Positions 33,011 through 41,624 of a stretch of 64,000 nucleotides of DNA are shown here, one piece after another (the stretch's first letter is position 1; the number at the start of each line of letters is the position of its first letter). The notes under the pieces are model-generated. The model saw nothing but the letters and a program-made list of their open reading frames with translations, made no database searches and was not told the origin of the DNA. The stretch comes from Candidatus Aquidulcis sp. Its GTDB lineage: Bacteria; Chloroflexota; Anaerolineae; UBA4142. The stretch spans positions 1 through 64,000 of the forward strand of contig DYJA01000021.1 of the NCBI GenBank assembly GCA_020723345.1. Reading direction: 5' to 3'. The translations under genes were made by a program, and so were the position numbers.

Positions 33011-33667
33011 CTAATTGCCTGCGCGTACGCGCGCAGGCCGCTCTCCGCGTTTTTGTATCGCTTGGCGCGACTTGGTCGTCGCGAGATGATGATTCAGCGA
33101 TTCCGTCCGGTCTTCTGTCGTCTGCAAAACATAGATGGCGGCGGCTTCGCTATTTCCAGCATTGTGCCAGCGATGGGATAGTTGTGCCTCAAAAAGAATG
33201 CTATCTCCCTTTTGGAGGAGATAACGCCGACCGTTTACCTCGCAGTCAATTTCCCCTTCCAAACAGAAGATGAACTCGTGGCCTGAATGGGACGCCCGTT
33301 TAGTCCCACTTTTCGCTTTGACATCAAGTTGCAGAAAAATAAGTTCCATGGTTTGGTCAGCCAGACCAGTCCCCAGATTCTCCATCAGAATGCCGTCACT
33401 CCTTACCTGGTCGCGCTGATTGGCTTTGACAAAACTGACCCCTTTGTCTGCTGGCTCCTCAAAGAAGAACGAAATCTTGACTTCCAGAGCCATCGCCAAT
33501 TTCTGCAAGGTCACAATACTGGGCGCCATCTGCCCGCGTTCGATTAAACTGATCGTGTTGGCGGAGAGGTCGCACGCGTTTGCCAAGTCGCGTATGGACA
33601 GCCCGCGCTGCTGCCGCATCGCCCTCAATTTGCTCCCCACATCGAGGAGAATTCCTTTTTCTTTCAT
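33011..33667 (-). CDS. XRE-family regulator with C-terminal cupin, copy 1
   Basis: Transcription factor of 218 aa: helix-turn-helix at about 10-65 (LSIRDLANACDLSANTISLI) and a cupin_2 barrel at about 120-190 (SHSGHEFIFCLEGEIDCEV, GDSILFEAQLSHRW). Proteins of this layout bind a small ligand or metal in the cupin (family knowledge). It is transcribed away from the NifX-like gene and could control it and the Hmc-like operon. Two related regulators lie at 40050 and 48334. Confidence 0.88.
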   Translation of the reverse strand: MKEKGILLDVGSKLRAMRQQRGLSIRDLANACDLSANTISLIERGQMAPSIVTLQKLAMALEVKISFFFEEPADKGVSFVKANQRDQVRSDGILMENLGTGLADQTMELIFLQLDVKAKSGTKRASHSGHEFIFCLEGEIDCEVNGRRYLLQKGDSILFEAQLSHRWHNAGNSEAAAIYVLQTTEDRTESLNHHLATTKSRQAIQKRGERPARVRAGN

Positions 33668-33857
33668 GTCTTGTTCCTATAACTGCCTGCTGTCTTGTTC
33701 AAAGTCAATGAAGTAGGTAGTCGTCGGTTGTCTTTCATCCATTCTACAATAATCAGAGAGTTAATACAAATCTGGTCGCGGCGACTCGAAATCCTTGAGA
33801 CGGCAGGTCGGAATACACAGCATAATGGTACAGTATTGTAGTTATGGTACTAAATAC

Positions 33858-33886
33858 TTGACAAAATGACTAATGCACGATATAAT
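33858..33886 (+). promoter_or_regulatory. Consensus sigma-70 promoter before the NifX/Hmc-like operon
   Basis: TTGACA (33858-33863), 17 nt, TATAAT (33881-33886). Just upstream GTATTGTAGT and ACTAAATAC form an imperfect inverted repeat that could bind the XRE-cupin regulator. The leader to the ATG at 33989 is about 95 nt. The 320-nt gap between the divergent genes holds no gene. Confidence 0.82.
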
Positions 33887-33988
33887 ATAGGTGCAACAAT
33901 CGAATACTGACACACTATACTATCTACAAAAGAAATAGATGTCCAATTTTGTGTATCAGCGGTGTCCTGGAACCGGGAAGGAGGAAAA

Positions 33989-34675
33989 ATGAAGATCGCG
34001 GTCAGTTCATTTGGAACCAACCTGGATGCCTGGGTGGGTAGCAGTCTCGCTCGATGCCGGCAATTCGTCTTGGTGGATAGCGAGACGATGCAGTACGTTG
34101 TGATCAGTGTTTCCCCGGCTCAGACAGTCCTCGACGCGACCCTGGAGGCGATTCGTGCCCTGGCAGTTCACGGCGCGCAAGTCGCCATCGTCAGCCAAGC
34201 CCGGCAAGAGTGTATTGACTTTTTGGCTGAAATGGGGATCAAGGTGATTTCCGGAGTTCATTCGCTTACCGTGCGCGAAGCGGTTGAACGTTACCTGCGC
34301 GGCGAATTGGAGCGTCCAGAGGGACGGACTGGCGGTCCTCTGCGAGTAGCCGTTGTTGCTTCCAGGGAAGGTTTGGATGCGACGGTGACGGCAAATCCAC
34401 GGACCAAGCCGCGCTTTCTACTCGTGGAACCAGAAAACCTCACCTACACTGTGGTTCACCTCGACTCACTCGACTCCACAGGCGAAGTCGATCCTCAAAC
34501 GATCCAGACGCTGATTCAACAGCGGGTCAGCACAGTGATTGTCCCACGCCTCAGCCGCAACGCTTGCCAAGTCCTCTGCACATTGGGAATTCAACCCCTC
34601 TGCGTACCTCGGAACCTGACAGTCCGCAAAGCCGTCGAGCGCTACAAAAAAATGCGAGAAGCGACGACAGATTAG
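33989..34675 (+). CDS. Tandem NifX/NifB-like (dinitrogenase iron-molybdenum cofactor) protein
   Basis: Protein of 228 aa made of two NifX-like domains, about 1-105 and 118-225. Each has the same plan: MKIAVSSFGTNLDAWVGSS and LRVAVVASREGLDATVTAN at the beginnings, and VREAVERYL / VRKAVERYK at the ends. Single-domain relatives bind Fe-S or FeMo-cofactor precursors; here no nif genes are near. It precedes a PadR gene and the Hmc-like complex, perhaps as a cluster carrier or sensor (inference). GGAGGAAAA precedes the ATG. Confidence 0.8.
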   Translation: MKIAVSSFGTNLDAWVGSSLARCRQFVLVDSETMQYVVISVSPAQTVLDATLEAIRALAVHGAQVAIVSQARQECIDFLAEMGIKVISGVHSLTVREAVERYLRGELERPEGRTGGPLRVAVVASREGLDATVTANPRTKPRFLLVEPENLTYTVVHLDSLDSTGEVDPQTIQTLIQQRVSTVIVPRLSRNACQVLCTLGIQPLCVPRNLTVRKAVERYKKMREATTD

Positions 34676-34696
34676 ATTCTTCGGAAGGGGAACCGT

Positions 34697-35143
34697 ATGC
34701 CTGACGTTCATCCTGTGCGACAAAAAAGGCAACCCTCTTCAAGTCGGTTGGTTGGATACCTTGAACCTTGTTTGCTCTTGCTCCTGAGCAGCAAACAAAG
34801 CCATGGTTACGATCTGATTGATCGGCTTGCGTCGTGCGGTTTCTGGGGCAGCGACTGTGAGCCAAGTCTGGTCTATCGGGTTCTGCGGAAAATGGAATCG
34901 GCTGGCGCGGTGTCTTCTGTATGGGACACCATCACGGCTAGCGGTCCCCCGCGGCGTGTCTATTCCATCACAGCGAATGGGCGAGAGGCGCTGACCGGCT
35001 GGACGAGTTATCTTCAGGAAACCGATCAAATCTTGCATCGTTTTCTGGCAGCGCATGAGAAACTGGTTCGGAACGAGAGAGTCGCGGCGAAGAAAATGGA
35101 GGAGCAGCATGATCACGACAAAAGAAGCGGAAGGCAAAAGTAG
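34697..35143 (+). CDS. PadR-family transcriptional regulator
   Basis: Winged-helix regulator of 148 aa. LEPCLLLLLSSKQSHGYDLI is the PadR opening, LVYRVLRKMESAGAV the recognition region, and RRVYSITANGREAL the wing, followed by a dimerisation helix. The 3' end overlaps the Fe-S subunit gene by 35 nt. Likely regulates the respiratory operon it heads. The signal is unknown. Confidence 0.85.
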   Translation: MPDVHPVRQKRQPSSSRLVGYLEPCLLLLLSSKQSHGYDLIDRLASCGFWGSDCEPSLVYRVLRKMESAGAVSSVWDTITASGPPRRVYSITANGREALTGWTSYLQETDQILHRFLAAHEKLVRNERVAAKKMEEQHDHDKRSGRQK

Positions 35144-36491
35144 GAAATCGCCTTATCCTTTTTACGTGGAGCAAGTCCCAAAATCTGGGGACAAGGTGGA
35201 ACGATTTCTCTCCGCCTTCGCCGTCATTCTTCATCATAGCAACTATCGTTTCTTGCTGGATATGTACATCCAGGTGACCGCTCACTGCGCGCGTTGCGCG
35301 ACCAGTTGCCAGGTCTACCAAGCGTCTGGCGATCCGCGCGATGTCCCCTGTTATCGGACAAGTTTGTTGTTGGATGTCTATCGGCGCTATTTCACTCCCC
35401 AGGGTTGGTTCACAGGCAAATTGTGGGACGTTGGCAATCTCACCGAAGCGCGGATTGACGAGATGGCGAAGTTGTTCTACCGCTGCACCGCTTGTCGGCG
35501 CTGCAAACTCGAATGTCCGATGGGAATCGATCATGGTTTGATGACGCGACTGGGGCGTTACATCCTCAGCGAGACTGGGATCGCGCCGAAAGGACTAGTC
35601 GTCTCGGTACGCGAACAACTCGAAGGCAAGACAGGCAATACTTCGGCGATTCCTCTGCCCGCTTTGATGGATAACCTGGAATTCCTGCAAGATGAATTGC
35701 GCGAGAGCAAGGGGATCACCATTCCTTTCCCGATTGACCAAACGGGCGCCGAGTACATTTTCTTTCCAGCCGTGAGCGATTATCTGATGGAAGCGGATAC
35801 GTTGATGGGGAATGCGGCTGTGTTGCACGCGGCGCGAATTCCCTGGACGATTGGATCGCAGTACTTTGACGGCATCAACTATGGTTTGTTCTACAATGAT
35901 TGGATCTTGGGGCGAATCATCCAGAAACTATTGGCGGAGACCCAACGATTGGGAGCAGACAAGATTCTGATCGGCGAATGTGGGCACGCGGCTCGCTCCG
36001 CCAGACAATTCGTGCCGACGTTCAGTCAGAATGGCGCGCCGCCCGTGGTCAGCGTTATTGAGTTGACTTGGCAGGCGATCCAATCCGGCAAACTCGATTT
36101 GGATCCGGCCGCGATCCCAGAGCGCGTCACCTATCACGATCCGTGCAACATTTCGCGCTCGGGTTGGATCGTGGATCAGCCGCGCAACATCTTGCGGAGT
36201 TTTGTCAAGAACTATGTGGAGATGCAGCCGAATGGCAAGGAAAATTACTGTTGCGGTGGCGGCGGGGGGCTTGTCTCTCTGGACGAGATGCACGATTTGC
36301 GGATGCAGGTCATCGCGAAAACCAAGGCGGAGCAAATCCGCGCGACGGGCGCGGACATCGTCGTCAGCCCGTGCGCCAACTGCAAGAAACAACTGCGCGA
36401 GATCGCGACCTACTACAAGTTGCCCGTCCAGATTGTTGGACTGCACGATCTGATCCTGCGCGCGATTCAGTTCAAACCCGAGAAGGCGTAG
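35109..36491 (+). CDS. HmcF/HdrD-like iron-sulfur subunit (CCG domain)
   Basis: Cytoplasmic or membrane-associated Fe-S protein of 460 aa in the HdrD/DsrK/HmcF family. The N-terminal ferredoxin-like part has Cys60, 63, 67 and Cys126, 129, 132, 136 for two 4Fe-4S clusters. The C-terminal CCG domain has CCGGGGG at 381-387 and SPCANCKKQ (Cys422, 425), which in HdrB/D hold a special cluster acting on disulfides. The first CCG repeat is degenerate (GECGHAAR). GGAGGAG precedes the ATG. With the next three genes it forms a transmembrane electron-transfer complex. Confidence 0.85.
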   Translation: MITTKEAEGKSRKSPYPFYVEQVPKSGDKVERFLSAFAVILHHSNYRFLLDMYIQVTAHCARCATSCQVYQASGDPRDVPCYRTSLLLDVYRRYFTPQGWFTGKLWDVGNLTEARIDEMAKLFYRCTACRRCKLECPMGIDHGLMTRLGRYILSETGIAPKGLVVSVREQLEGKTGNTSAIPLPALMDNLEFLQDELRESKGITIPFPIDQTGAEYIFFPAVSDYLMEADTLMGNAAVLHAARIPWTIGSQYFDGINYGLFYNDWILGRIIQKLLAETQRLGADKILIGECGHAARSARQFVPTFSQNGAPPVVSVIELTWQAIQSGKLDLDPAAIPERVTYHDPCNISRSGWIVDQPRNILRSFVKNYVEMQPNGKENYCCGGGGGLVSLDEMHDLRMQVIAKTKAEQIRATGADIVVSPCANCKKQLREIATYYKLPVQIVGLHDLILRAIQFKPEKA

Positions 36492-36519
36492 GCGGAAAAT
36501 ACGAGAGGAAAGAACTACT

Positions 36520-37224
36520 ATGACGGACTGGCTTGAGATTGCTCAAGGTCCCATCTTTCGTTTCGCGCTCGCGATCTTTGTCTTGGGCTTGGCGCGGCAA
36601 GTTGGACTGACGGTGAGTGGCGCGCTCACCGCGATCCGCCGGGCGAAAGACCGGCGGTTGCCCTATCGGGAGATCGCCAAGGAAACCCTCAGTTGGATTT
36701 TTCCCATTCGCGCGTTGCGCCGCGCCAGACCCTTGCAAAGCGTCGCCTCGTTCGCCTTTCATATCGGCGTGATCTTGGCAGGACTCTTTTTGCGCAATCA
36801 CATTGATATTTTTCAATCGAATGTTGGCATTGCTTGGATCGCGTTACCGCGCCCGCTTTTGGACTGCTTGACTTTGCTTGCTATCGCCGGGGCAACGATT
36901 CTTTTGCTCTATCGCGTTTATTCGTTGTCAGTCCGTACACTGAGCACGGCGATGGACTATATTCTTCTCGTAATGATTCTCGGCTTGATGATCTCTGGCT
37001 ACATCGCCGGGCAATCCTGGAATCCGATTCCCTACAATACGCTGATGCTCTTCCACACCTGGGGAGGCATACTCTTGGTCATCCTGATTCCGTTCACCAA
37101 GATCGCGCACTGCGTTCTCTTTCCGTTAACCCGGTTTTGTACCGAGATCGCTTGGCATCTCACTCCCGAAGGTGGGTCAGAAGTCATCCACACACTCTAC
37201 GGATCCGACGGGAGGAAAGTATGA
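36520..37224 (+). CDS. HmcE/NarI-like membrane cytochrome b subunit
   Basis: Membrane protein of 234 aa with about five hydrophobic segments, of the NarI/DsrM/HmcE type. Histidines in SFAFHIGV, LMLFHTWGG and KIAHCVLF are candidate haem b ligands. It should move electrons between the quinone pool and the CCG subunit encoded just upstream. The stop overlaps the start of the ferredoxin gene (ATGA). Confidence 0.82.
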   Translation: MTDWLEIAQGPIFRFALAIFVLGLARQVGLTVSGALTAIRRAKDRRLPYREIAKETLSWIFPIRALRRARPLQSVASFAFHIGVILAGLFLRNHIDIFQSNVGIAWIALPRPLLDCLTLLAIAGATILLLYRVYSLSVRTLSTAMDYILLVMILGLMISGYIAGQSWNPIPYNTLMLFHTWGGILLVILIPFTKIAHCVLFPLTRFCTEIAWHLTPEGGSEVIHTLYGSDGRKV

Positions 37225-37988
37225 TCGGCATCTTGGTAGATGTGACGCGCTGCATCGGTTGTCGTGAGTGCGTGGCAGCGTGCGTGAACGCGAACCGCCT
37301 CGGGAAAAATATTCCTCTGCCGCAACACTCGGCGGATGGGTTGTCGTCGCAGCGATGGGTCTCTGTGATTTCCCGACCTGGCGAACGCTATGTTCGCAAG
37401 AGTTGTCTCCATTGTTTAGAGCCCGCGTGTGTGTCCGCCTGTCCAGTCGGCGCGATGCAGAAAACTCCGGCGGGACCGGTCGTCTACGACGCCTCTCTTT
37501 GTATGGGTTGTCGCTATTGCATGATGGCGTGTCCGTACGGCGTGCCGCGCTATGACTGGGATCATCTTGTTCCTTATGTCCGCAAGTGTACGCTCTGCTA
37601 CTCCAGATTGAAGGAAGGCAAGTTGCCGGCTTGTGTCGAAGCATGTCCGACTCAGGCGCTCGCCTTCGGTCAACGCTCTGAGTTGCTATCGCAAGCCCAC
37701 CGGTTGATCCGGAGCGAGCCGATGAAATTCGTTCAAACGGTCTATGGTGAACACGAAGCCGGGGGGACGTTAATCCTCTACATTTCCGATATTCCTCTGG
37801 ACTGGCTGGGCTATCATGTCGCCCCCGGTCCCACGCCGCTACCCGATTACACTGCGCTTGCGATGTCACTCGTTGCGCCAACTTCTCTAGGCGTGATGGC
37901 TTTGATGGCAGGCACCTGGTGGGTTATCCAGCGACGGATGAAACTAATGGGAGCAAGAGCCGATTCATCGGAAGGCGAAACACAATGA
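37221..37988 (+). CDS. HybA/HmcB-like ferredoxin with C-terminal membrane anchor
   Basis: Protein of 255 aa with four cysteine clusters: CIGCRECVAAC (from Cys11), CLHCLEPACVSACP, CMGCRYCMMACPYG and CTLC with CVEACP, enough for four 4Fe-4S clusters. A single hydrophobic segment lies near residues 215-240. No Tat or Sec signal is seen; the first cluster begins at residue 11, so the clusters would face the cytoplasm unless exported with a partner. It overlaps both neighbours by four nt. Electron wire between the NrfD and HmcE-like subunits. Confidence 0.87.
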   Translation: MIGILVDVTRCIGCRECVAACVNANRLGKNIPLPQHSADGLSSQRWVSVISRPGERYVRKSCLHCLEPACVSACPVGAMQKTPAGPVVYDASLCMGCRYCMMACPYGVPRYDWDHLVPYVRKCTLCYSRLKEGKLPACVEACPTQALAFGQRSELLSQAHRLIRSEPMKFVQTVYGEHEAGGTLILYISDIPLDWLGYHVAPGPTPLPDYTALAMSLVAPTSLGVMALMAGTWWVIQRRMKLMGARADSSEGETQ

Positions 37989-39811
37989 GCCAGCGCAAGG
38001 CAACCATCGTCAAAGATTTTCTGTGGGCTTGTACCGCCGCCGGTTTCGTCGCGATCATCCTGCGCTTTGCGTACGGGCTGGGCGCTACCACCGGACTATC
38101 CGATACGACTCCCTGGGGATTCTGGATCGGGTTCGATTTATTGGGAGGCGTCGCGCTGGCAGCCGGTGGATTCACGATCGCGGCGGCAGTCTACATTTTT
38201 CACTTGGAATCGTATCGCCCTTTGCTCCGCTCCGCGATCCTCACCGCGTTTCTCGGCTATCTCTCGGTGATCTTCGCTCTGCTCTGTGATCTGGGTTTAC
38301 CCTGGCACATCTGGAAGCCGATGGTCAATTGGCAGCCCCATTCGGTAATGTTCGAGGTGGCTTGGTGTGTGATGTTGTATACGACGGTCTTGTCCCTTGA
38401 GTTTGCTCCGGTCGTGCTCGAGCATCCTTGGTTTCGATTGCCGATTTTCCGCGCCGTGTTGACTCTGCTCAAACGACTGACTCTTCCCTTGGTGATCCTG
38501 GGTATCGCGCTTTCGACTTTACATCAATCCTCACTCGGCTCGCTCTTTTTGATTGTGCCGTACCGTTTGCATCCGCTGTGGTACAGCCCGATTCAGCCGA
38601 TCCTCTTTTTCGTCTCAGCAGTCGCGCTGGGATTGTTGACGGTGACCTTGGAGGCATTCGTCTCGGCATATCTGTACGATCACGAACTGCCGCACGGTCT
38701 TTTGGCGGGGCTTGGAAAAGTTGCGGCTATCGTGCTTTGGGTGTACCTCGCGCTCCGCATCGGCGATTTGATTTTTCGCAAACTCATTCTCGCGCCTTTC
38801 AATGGATCGTGGCAGGGTGTACTTTTCCTCATCGAACTTGGATTGGGCGCGCTGATCCCGGCAATCTTGCTTTCGATCCCGCGCGTGCGTCGGAGCCCAA
38901 TCGGATTGGGAACCTCGGCGATCCTGGGAGTCTCGGGCATTATTCTGAACCGGCTCTCAGTCAGTGTGATTGCCCAATATCGTCCGCCAGAGACCGCGTA
39001 TTTTCCGTCTTTGAGCGAGTTGCTGATCAGTCTGGGTGTGCTCTCGGCGATTGGCTTGGTTTTCCTTTTCATCGTGGAGACCTTCAACGTTTTTGGCGCG
39101 CCAGAGAAACACGAACTAGATCAGAGTGTTTCAAGTCCAGTCTCCTATGCCTTTCAAGATGATCTCTGGCGCAACCATATATTGCGTCGTTCATTCGTTG
39201 TGGTACTCGTGATCGCAGCGACATTTGCGTTGCTTCCTTCCCAGATCGTCGAGGGACGGATGATGCCCTCTACCGAGGTGAGAAGCGCGGTGGGCGGCGA
39301 CATACTCTGGATTGATGGCAACCGCAACGAAGAAGGGGTACGCTTTGAGCACCAAAAGCACATTGAGCGCCAACGGCAACAGGCAACGAATGAGGAGACG
39401 GCTTGCGCGGTTTGCCATCATCTGAGCAAGCCGGGTGACCAAGCCACTCCTTGTTGGGAATGTCACCGCGATATGTATTTGCCTACCTCGATTTTTGATC
39501 ACACGTTCCACCAGCAAGCGCTTGGCGGGAATGTTTCTTGCAGCGAATGTCATATTGGGGAGCACATCGCAGACAGCGCTGTAGGTTGCAACGAGTGTCA
39601 CGAGACGATGGCGTCTAAAGAAAGTACAACAGTCAAGTTCAATTACGCTGCCCGGGGATACGTGGATGCTCTTCACGATCAATGTGTCTCCTGCCACAAG
39701 CGCGAGGCGACGGCCCAGAACAAGGAGAACCTCCCTCGTTGCCCAACGTGCCATCGCGCGGAAGGTGCGCCTCCAGGTGTTAGAAGGCTGCTTTCTCTAT
39801 CGAATCCGTGA
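37985..39811 (+). CDS. NrfD-type membrane subunit fused to a hexaheme cytochrome c domain
   Basis: Protein of 608 aa. Residues 1-400 are an NrfD/HmcC-like quinone-interacting membrane domain of about ten segments (TTPWGFWIGFDLLGGVALAAG is diagnostic). Another segment near 425-445 leads to a C-terminal domain with six CxxCH haem sites starting at Cys474, 490, 519, 535, 567 and 586, with many extra His as in class III cytochromes. In Hmc complexes the cytochrome is a separate protein; a fusion is unusual. The haem domain should lie outside the membrane. It ends the operon, and a terminator follows 40 nt on. Confidence 0.87.
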   Translation: MSQRKATIVKDFLWACTAAGFVAIILRFAYGLGATTGLSDTTPWGFWIGFDLLGGVALAAGGFTIAAAVYIFHLESYRPLLRSAILTAFLGYLSVIFALLCDLGLPWHIWKPMVNWQPHSVMFEVAWCVMLYTTVLSLEFAPVVLEHPWFRLPIFRAVLTLLKRLTLPLVILGIALSTLHQSSLGSLFLIVPYRLHPLWYSPIQPILFFVSAVALGLLTVTLEAFVSAYLYDHELPHGLLAGLGKVAAIVLWVYLALRIGDLIFRKLILAPFNGSWQGVLFLIELGLGALIPAILLSIPRVRRSPIGLGTSAILGVSGIILNRLSVSVIAQYRPPETAYFPSLSELLISLGVLSAIGLVFLFIVETFNVFGAPEKHELDQSVSSPVSYAFQDDLWRNHILRRSFVVVLVIAATFALLPSQIVEGRMMPSTEVRSAVGGDILWIDGNRNEEGVRFEHQKHIERQRQQATNEETACAVCHHLSKPGDQATPCWECHRDMYLPTSIFDHTFHQQALGGNVSCSECHIGEHIADSAVGCNECHETMASKESTTVKFNYAARGYVDALHDQCVSCHKREATAQNKENLPRCPTCHRAEGAPPGVRRLLSLSNP

Positions 39812-39850
39812 CGTCGCAAAACACTCCAGCGGTAGCAAATAGCAAACTGA

Positions 39851-39883
39851 CACGAGCGCAGAGGCAAAAACTCTGCGCTCGTG
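39851..39883 (+). terminator. Intrinsic-terminator-like hairpin after the Hmc-like operon
   Basis: Arms CACGAGCGCAGAG (39851-39863) and CTCTGCGCTCGTG (39871-39883) are perfect; only a short mixed tail follows. Confidence 0.7.
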
Positions 39884-39989
39884 CAATTAGCGACATCCCG
39901 ATGCGCACATTCTCACAGCCGCGATTGTATGCCACAAATTTGATCATCCATCATTATTGGTATATTAACTAATTATTTAGTAACAAACG

Positions 39990-40018
39990 TTGACAAAACG
40001 AGGAAAATATACTATAAT
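39990..40018 (+). promoter_or_regulatory. Consensus sigma-70 promoter before XRE-cupin copy 2
   Basis: TTGACA (39990-39995), 17 nt, TATAAT (40013-40018). An inverted repeat TTAACTAA/TTAGTAA at 39964-39982 lies directly upstream of the -35 box and may be an operator. Confidence 0.82.
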
Positions 40019-40049
40019 ATTGGTGAAGTAATGGAGTGTGGAGTTGAAG

Positions 40050-40751
40050 ATGCCCCCCAAGCATTTTGGACCAAGACATCACAGTTCATTCGGCAAGCGA
40101 CACAGATTGCGCGGCGGAGGCGCATGTCCCGCGCCATCGAGCGCCGCGCCCGTGTCTCAAGTCAACGTTGGTCGTTGTCTGCGCGTGTTGCGCGATGAAC
40201 GCGGCTGGTCTATTCGCGAATTGGCGGAACGAAGCGGCTTGGCGATGAACACGCTCAGTCTGATCGAAAATGCCAAGACTTCACCCAGCGTCAGCACGCT
40301 GCAACAGATCGCGCGCGCGCTCGACGTGCCGATCACGGCTTTCTTTGAAACCGGCGCGCCGAAGACAGGCGTTGTGCACATCAAAGCCAGCCACCGCACG
40401 CGCGCGGCGTTCGCGCATGGCGCGTTAGAAGACTTGGGCGTCGGACTGCCCAACCGCGTCGTGCAACCCTTCGTCGTCACATTAGAGCCACACGCGGGCA
40501 GCGGTCCCAATCCAATCGTTCACACCGGCTACGAGTTCGTCTACGTGCTCCAGGGTCGTTTGACGTACACGATTCAAGACCGCACCTACTTGTTGGAGCC
40601 GGGCGATAGTCTTCTCTTTGAATCGCATTTGCCGCACCATTGGCAAAACGTGGAAGCCGAACCCTCTCAGACCTTGCTCGTACTCTTTCCAGCGGATTCA
40701 CGCGATCGCCCGACTGAAAGTCATTTCGTACCCAAGCCGGTGTTGGCTTGA
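40050..40751 (+). CDS. XRE-family regulator with C-terminal cupin, copy 2
   Basis: Transcription factor of 233 aa. A basic, low-complexity N-terminal tail of about 40 residues precedes the helix-turn-helix (SIRELAERSGLAMNTLSLIE), and the cupin follows (HTGYEFVYVLQGRLTY, GDSLLFESHLPHHWQN). It is clearly a paralog of the gene at 48334, sharing KTSPSVSTLQQ and VPITAFFET. GGAG six nt ahead supports ATG 40050 over GTG 40038. It heads a row with a NifX-like protein, DUF5320, ferredoxin and Mrp remnants. Confidence 0.87.
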   Translation: MPPKHFGPRHHSSFGKRHRLRGGGACPAPSSAAPVSQVNVGRCLRVLRDERGWSIRELAERSGLAMNTLSLIENAKTSPSVSTLQQIARALDVPITAFFETGAPKTGVVHIKASHRTRAAFAHGALEDLGVGLPNRVVQPFVVTLEPHAGSGPNPIVHTGYEFVYVLQGRLTYTIQDRTYLLEPGDSLLFESHLPHHWQNVEAEPSQTLLVLFPADSRDRPTESHFVPKPVLA

Positions 40752-40782
40752 TATTCTGATTTCACATCCTACAGGAGATAAC

Positions 40783-41181
40783 ATGAAGATTGCAGCAATC
40801 ACCGATGATGGGAAAACCATCAGTCAACATTTTGGACGCGCGCCGTACTATCTCGTCGTGACGATTGAGAATGGGCAAATCGTCAATCGCGAAATGCGCG
40901 ACAAACTCGGGCACACGCATTTTGTGAACGATCCGCACAAGGAAGACCAACCCGGTCAACCGCACGGGTTTGGACCTGCCGCGCAAGATCGACATACGCG
41001 GATGGCGGAAGCGATTGCCGATTGCCAGGCGCTTTTGTGCGGCGGAATGGGACGCGGCGCGTACGAGAGTATGCGCGCGCGCAACGTTCAACCCATCGTC
41101 ACCGACCTTGTTTCGATTGACGAAGCCGCGCGCGCATTTATCGAAGGACGTCTGACCGATCAGACCGATCGACTGCATTGA
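40783..41181 (+). CDS. NifX/NifB-like (dinitrogenase cofactor domain) protein
   Basis: Single-domain protein of 132 aa. The beginning MKIAAITDDGKTISQHFGRA and the glycine-rich CGGMGRGAYESMRARN near residue 87-102 are typical of the DiNase_FeMo_co family, which in anaerobes often goes with Mrp/MinD ATPases and small Fe-S proteins. AGGAGATAAC precedes the ATG. Possibly an Fe-S or Mo carrier; no nitrogenase genes are present. Confidence 0.85.
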   Translation: MKIAAITDDGKTISQHFGRAPYYLVVTIENGQIVNREMRDKLGHTHFVNDPHKEDQPGQPHGFGPAAQDRHTRMAEAIADCQALLCGGMGRGAYESMRARNVQPIVTDLVSIDEAARAFIEGRLTDQTDRLH

Positions 41182-41241
41182 TTGGCAAAGTGTGGGAAGT
41201 TTGGAAACCATAATGAACGATGTCGAAGGGAGGTGAAAAAT

Positions 41242-41559
41242 ATGCCACGTGGAGATGGCACGGGACCGATGGGCGCTGGTCCGATGACCGGACGCCGCGC
41301 GGGACGCTGCGCATGCGCGGGCTACGACGCGCCTGGGTTTGCCAACCCAATGCCACGTCGCGGGCTGGGTTTTCGCGGCGGCGGGCGCGGTTTCCGCAAT
41401 ATGTTCTACGCGACCGGCTTGCCGGGTTGGCAGCGCTTTGGCTACGTACCGCCAACGCCGCAGCAAGAAAACGACGCGCTGAAAGCGCAAGCCGAATCGC
41501 TCAAGCAGGAACTCGACGCGATCAACAAGCGCATCGAAGAGATGGAAGGCAAGTCGTAG
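41242..41559 (+). CDS. DUF5320-type small protein
   Basis: Protein of 105 aa. The glycine-rich opening MPRGDGTGPMGAGPMTGRRA followed by two cysteines (CACAG) is the DUF5320 signature, and the C-terminal third is a coiled coil (LKAQAESLKQELDAINKRIE). It is commonly found next to NifX-like and Mrp genes, as here. GGGAGGTGA precedes the ATG. The function of the family is not known. Confidence 0.85.
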   Translation: MPRGDGTGPMGAGPMTGRRAGRCACAGYDAPGFANPMPRRGLGFRGGGRGFRNMFYATGLPGWQRFGYVPPTPQQENDALKAQAESLKQELDAINKRIEEMEGKS

Positions 41560-41624
41560 GTGGTTGAAATGTGCGACGCGCTGACAAGGTGCGCCGCACA
41601 TTTCAAGTGAGAAAGGAACGCAGG

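Noticed and set aside
36834-37220. N-terminal extension of the four-cluster ferredoxin
   Set aside because: It is the cytochrome b gene in another frame; GGAGG and the CxxCxxCxxxC start support ATG 37221.
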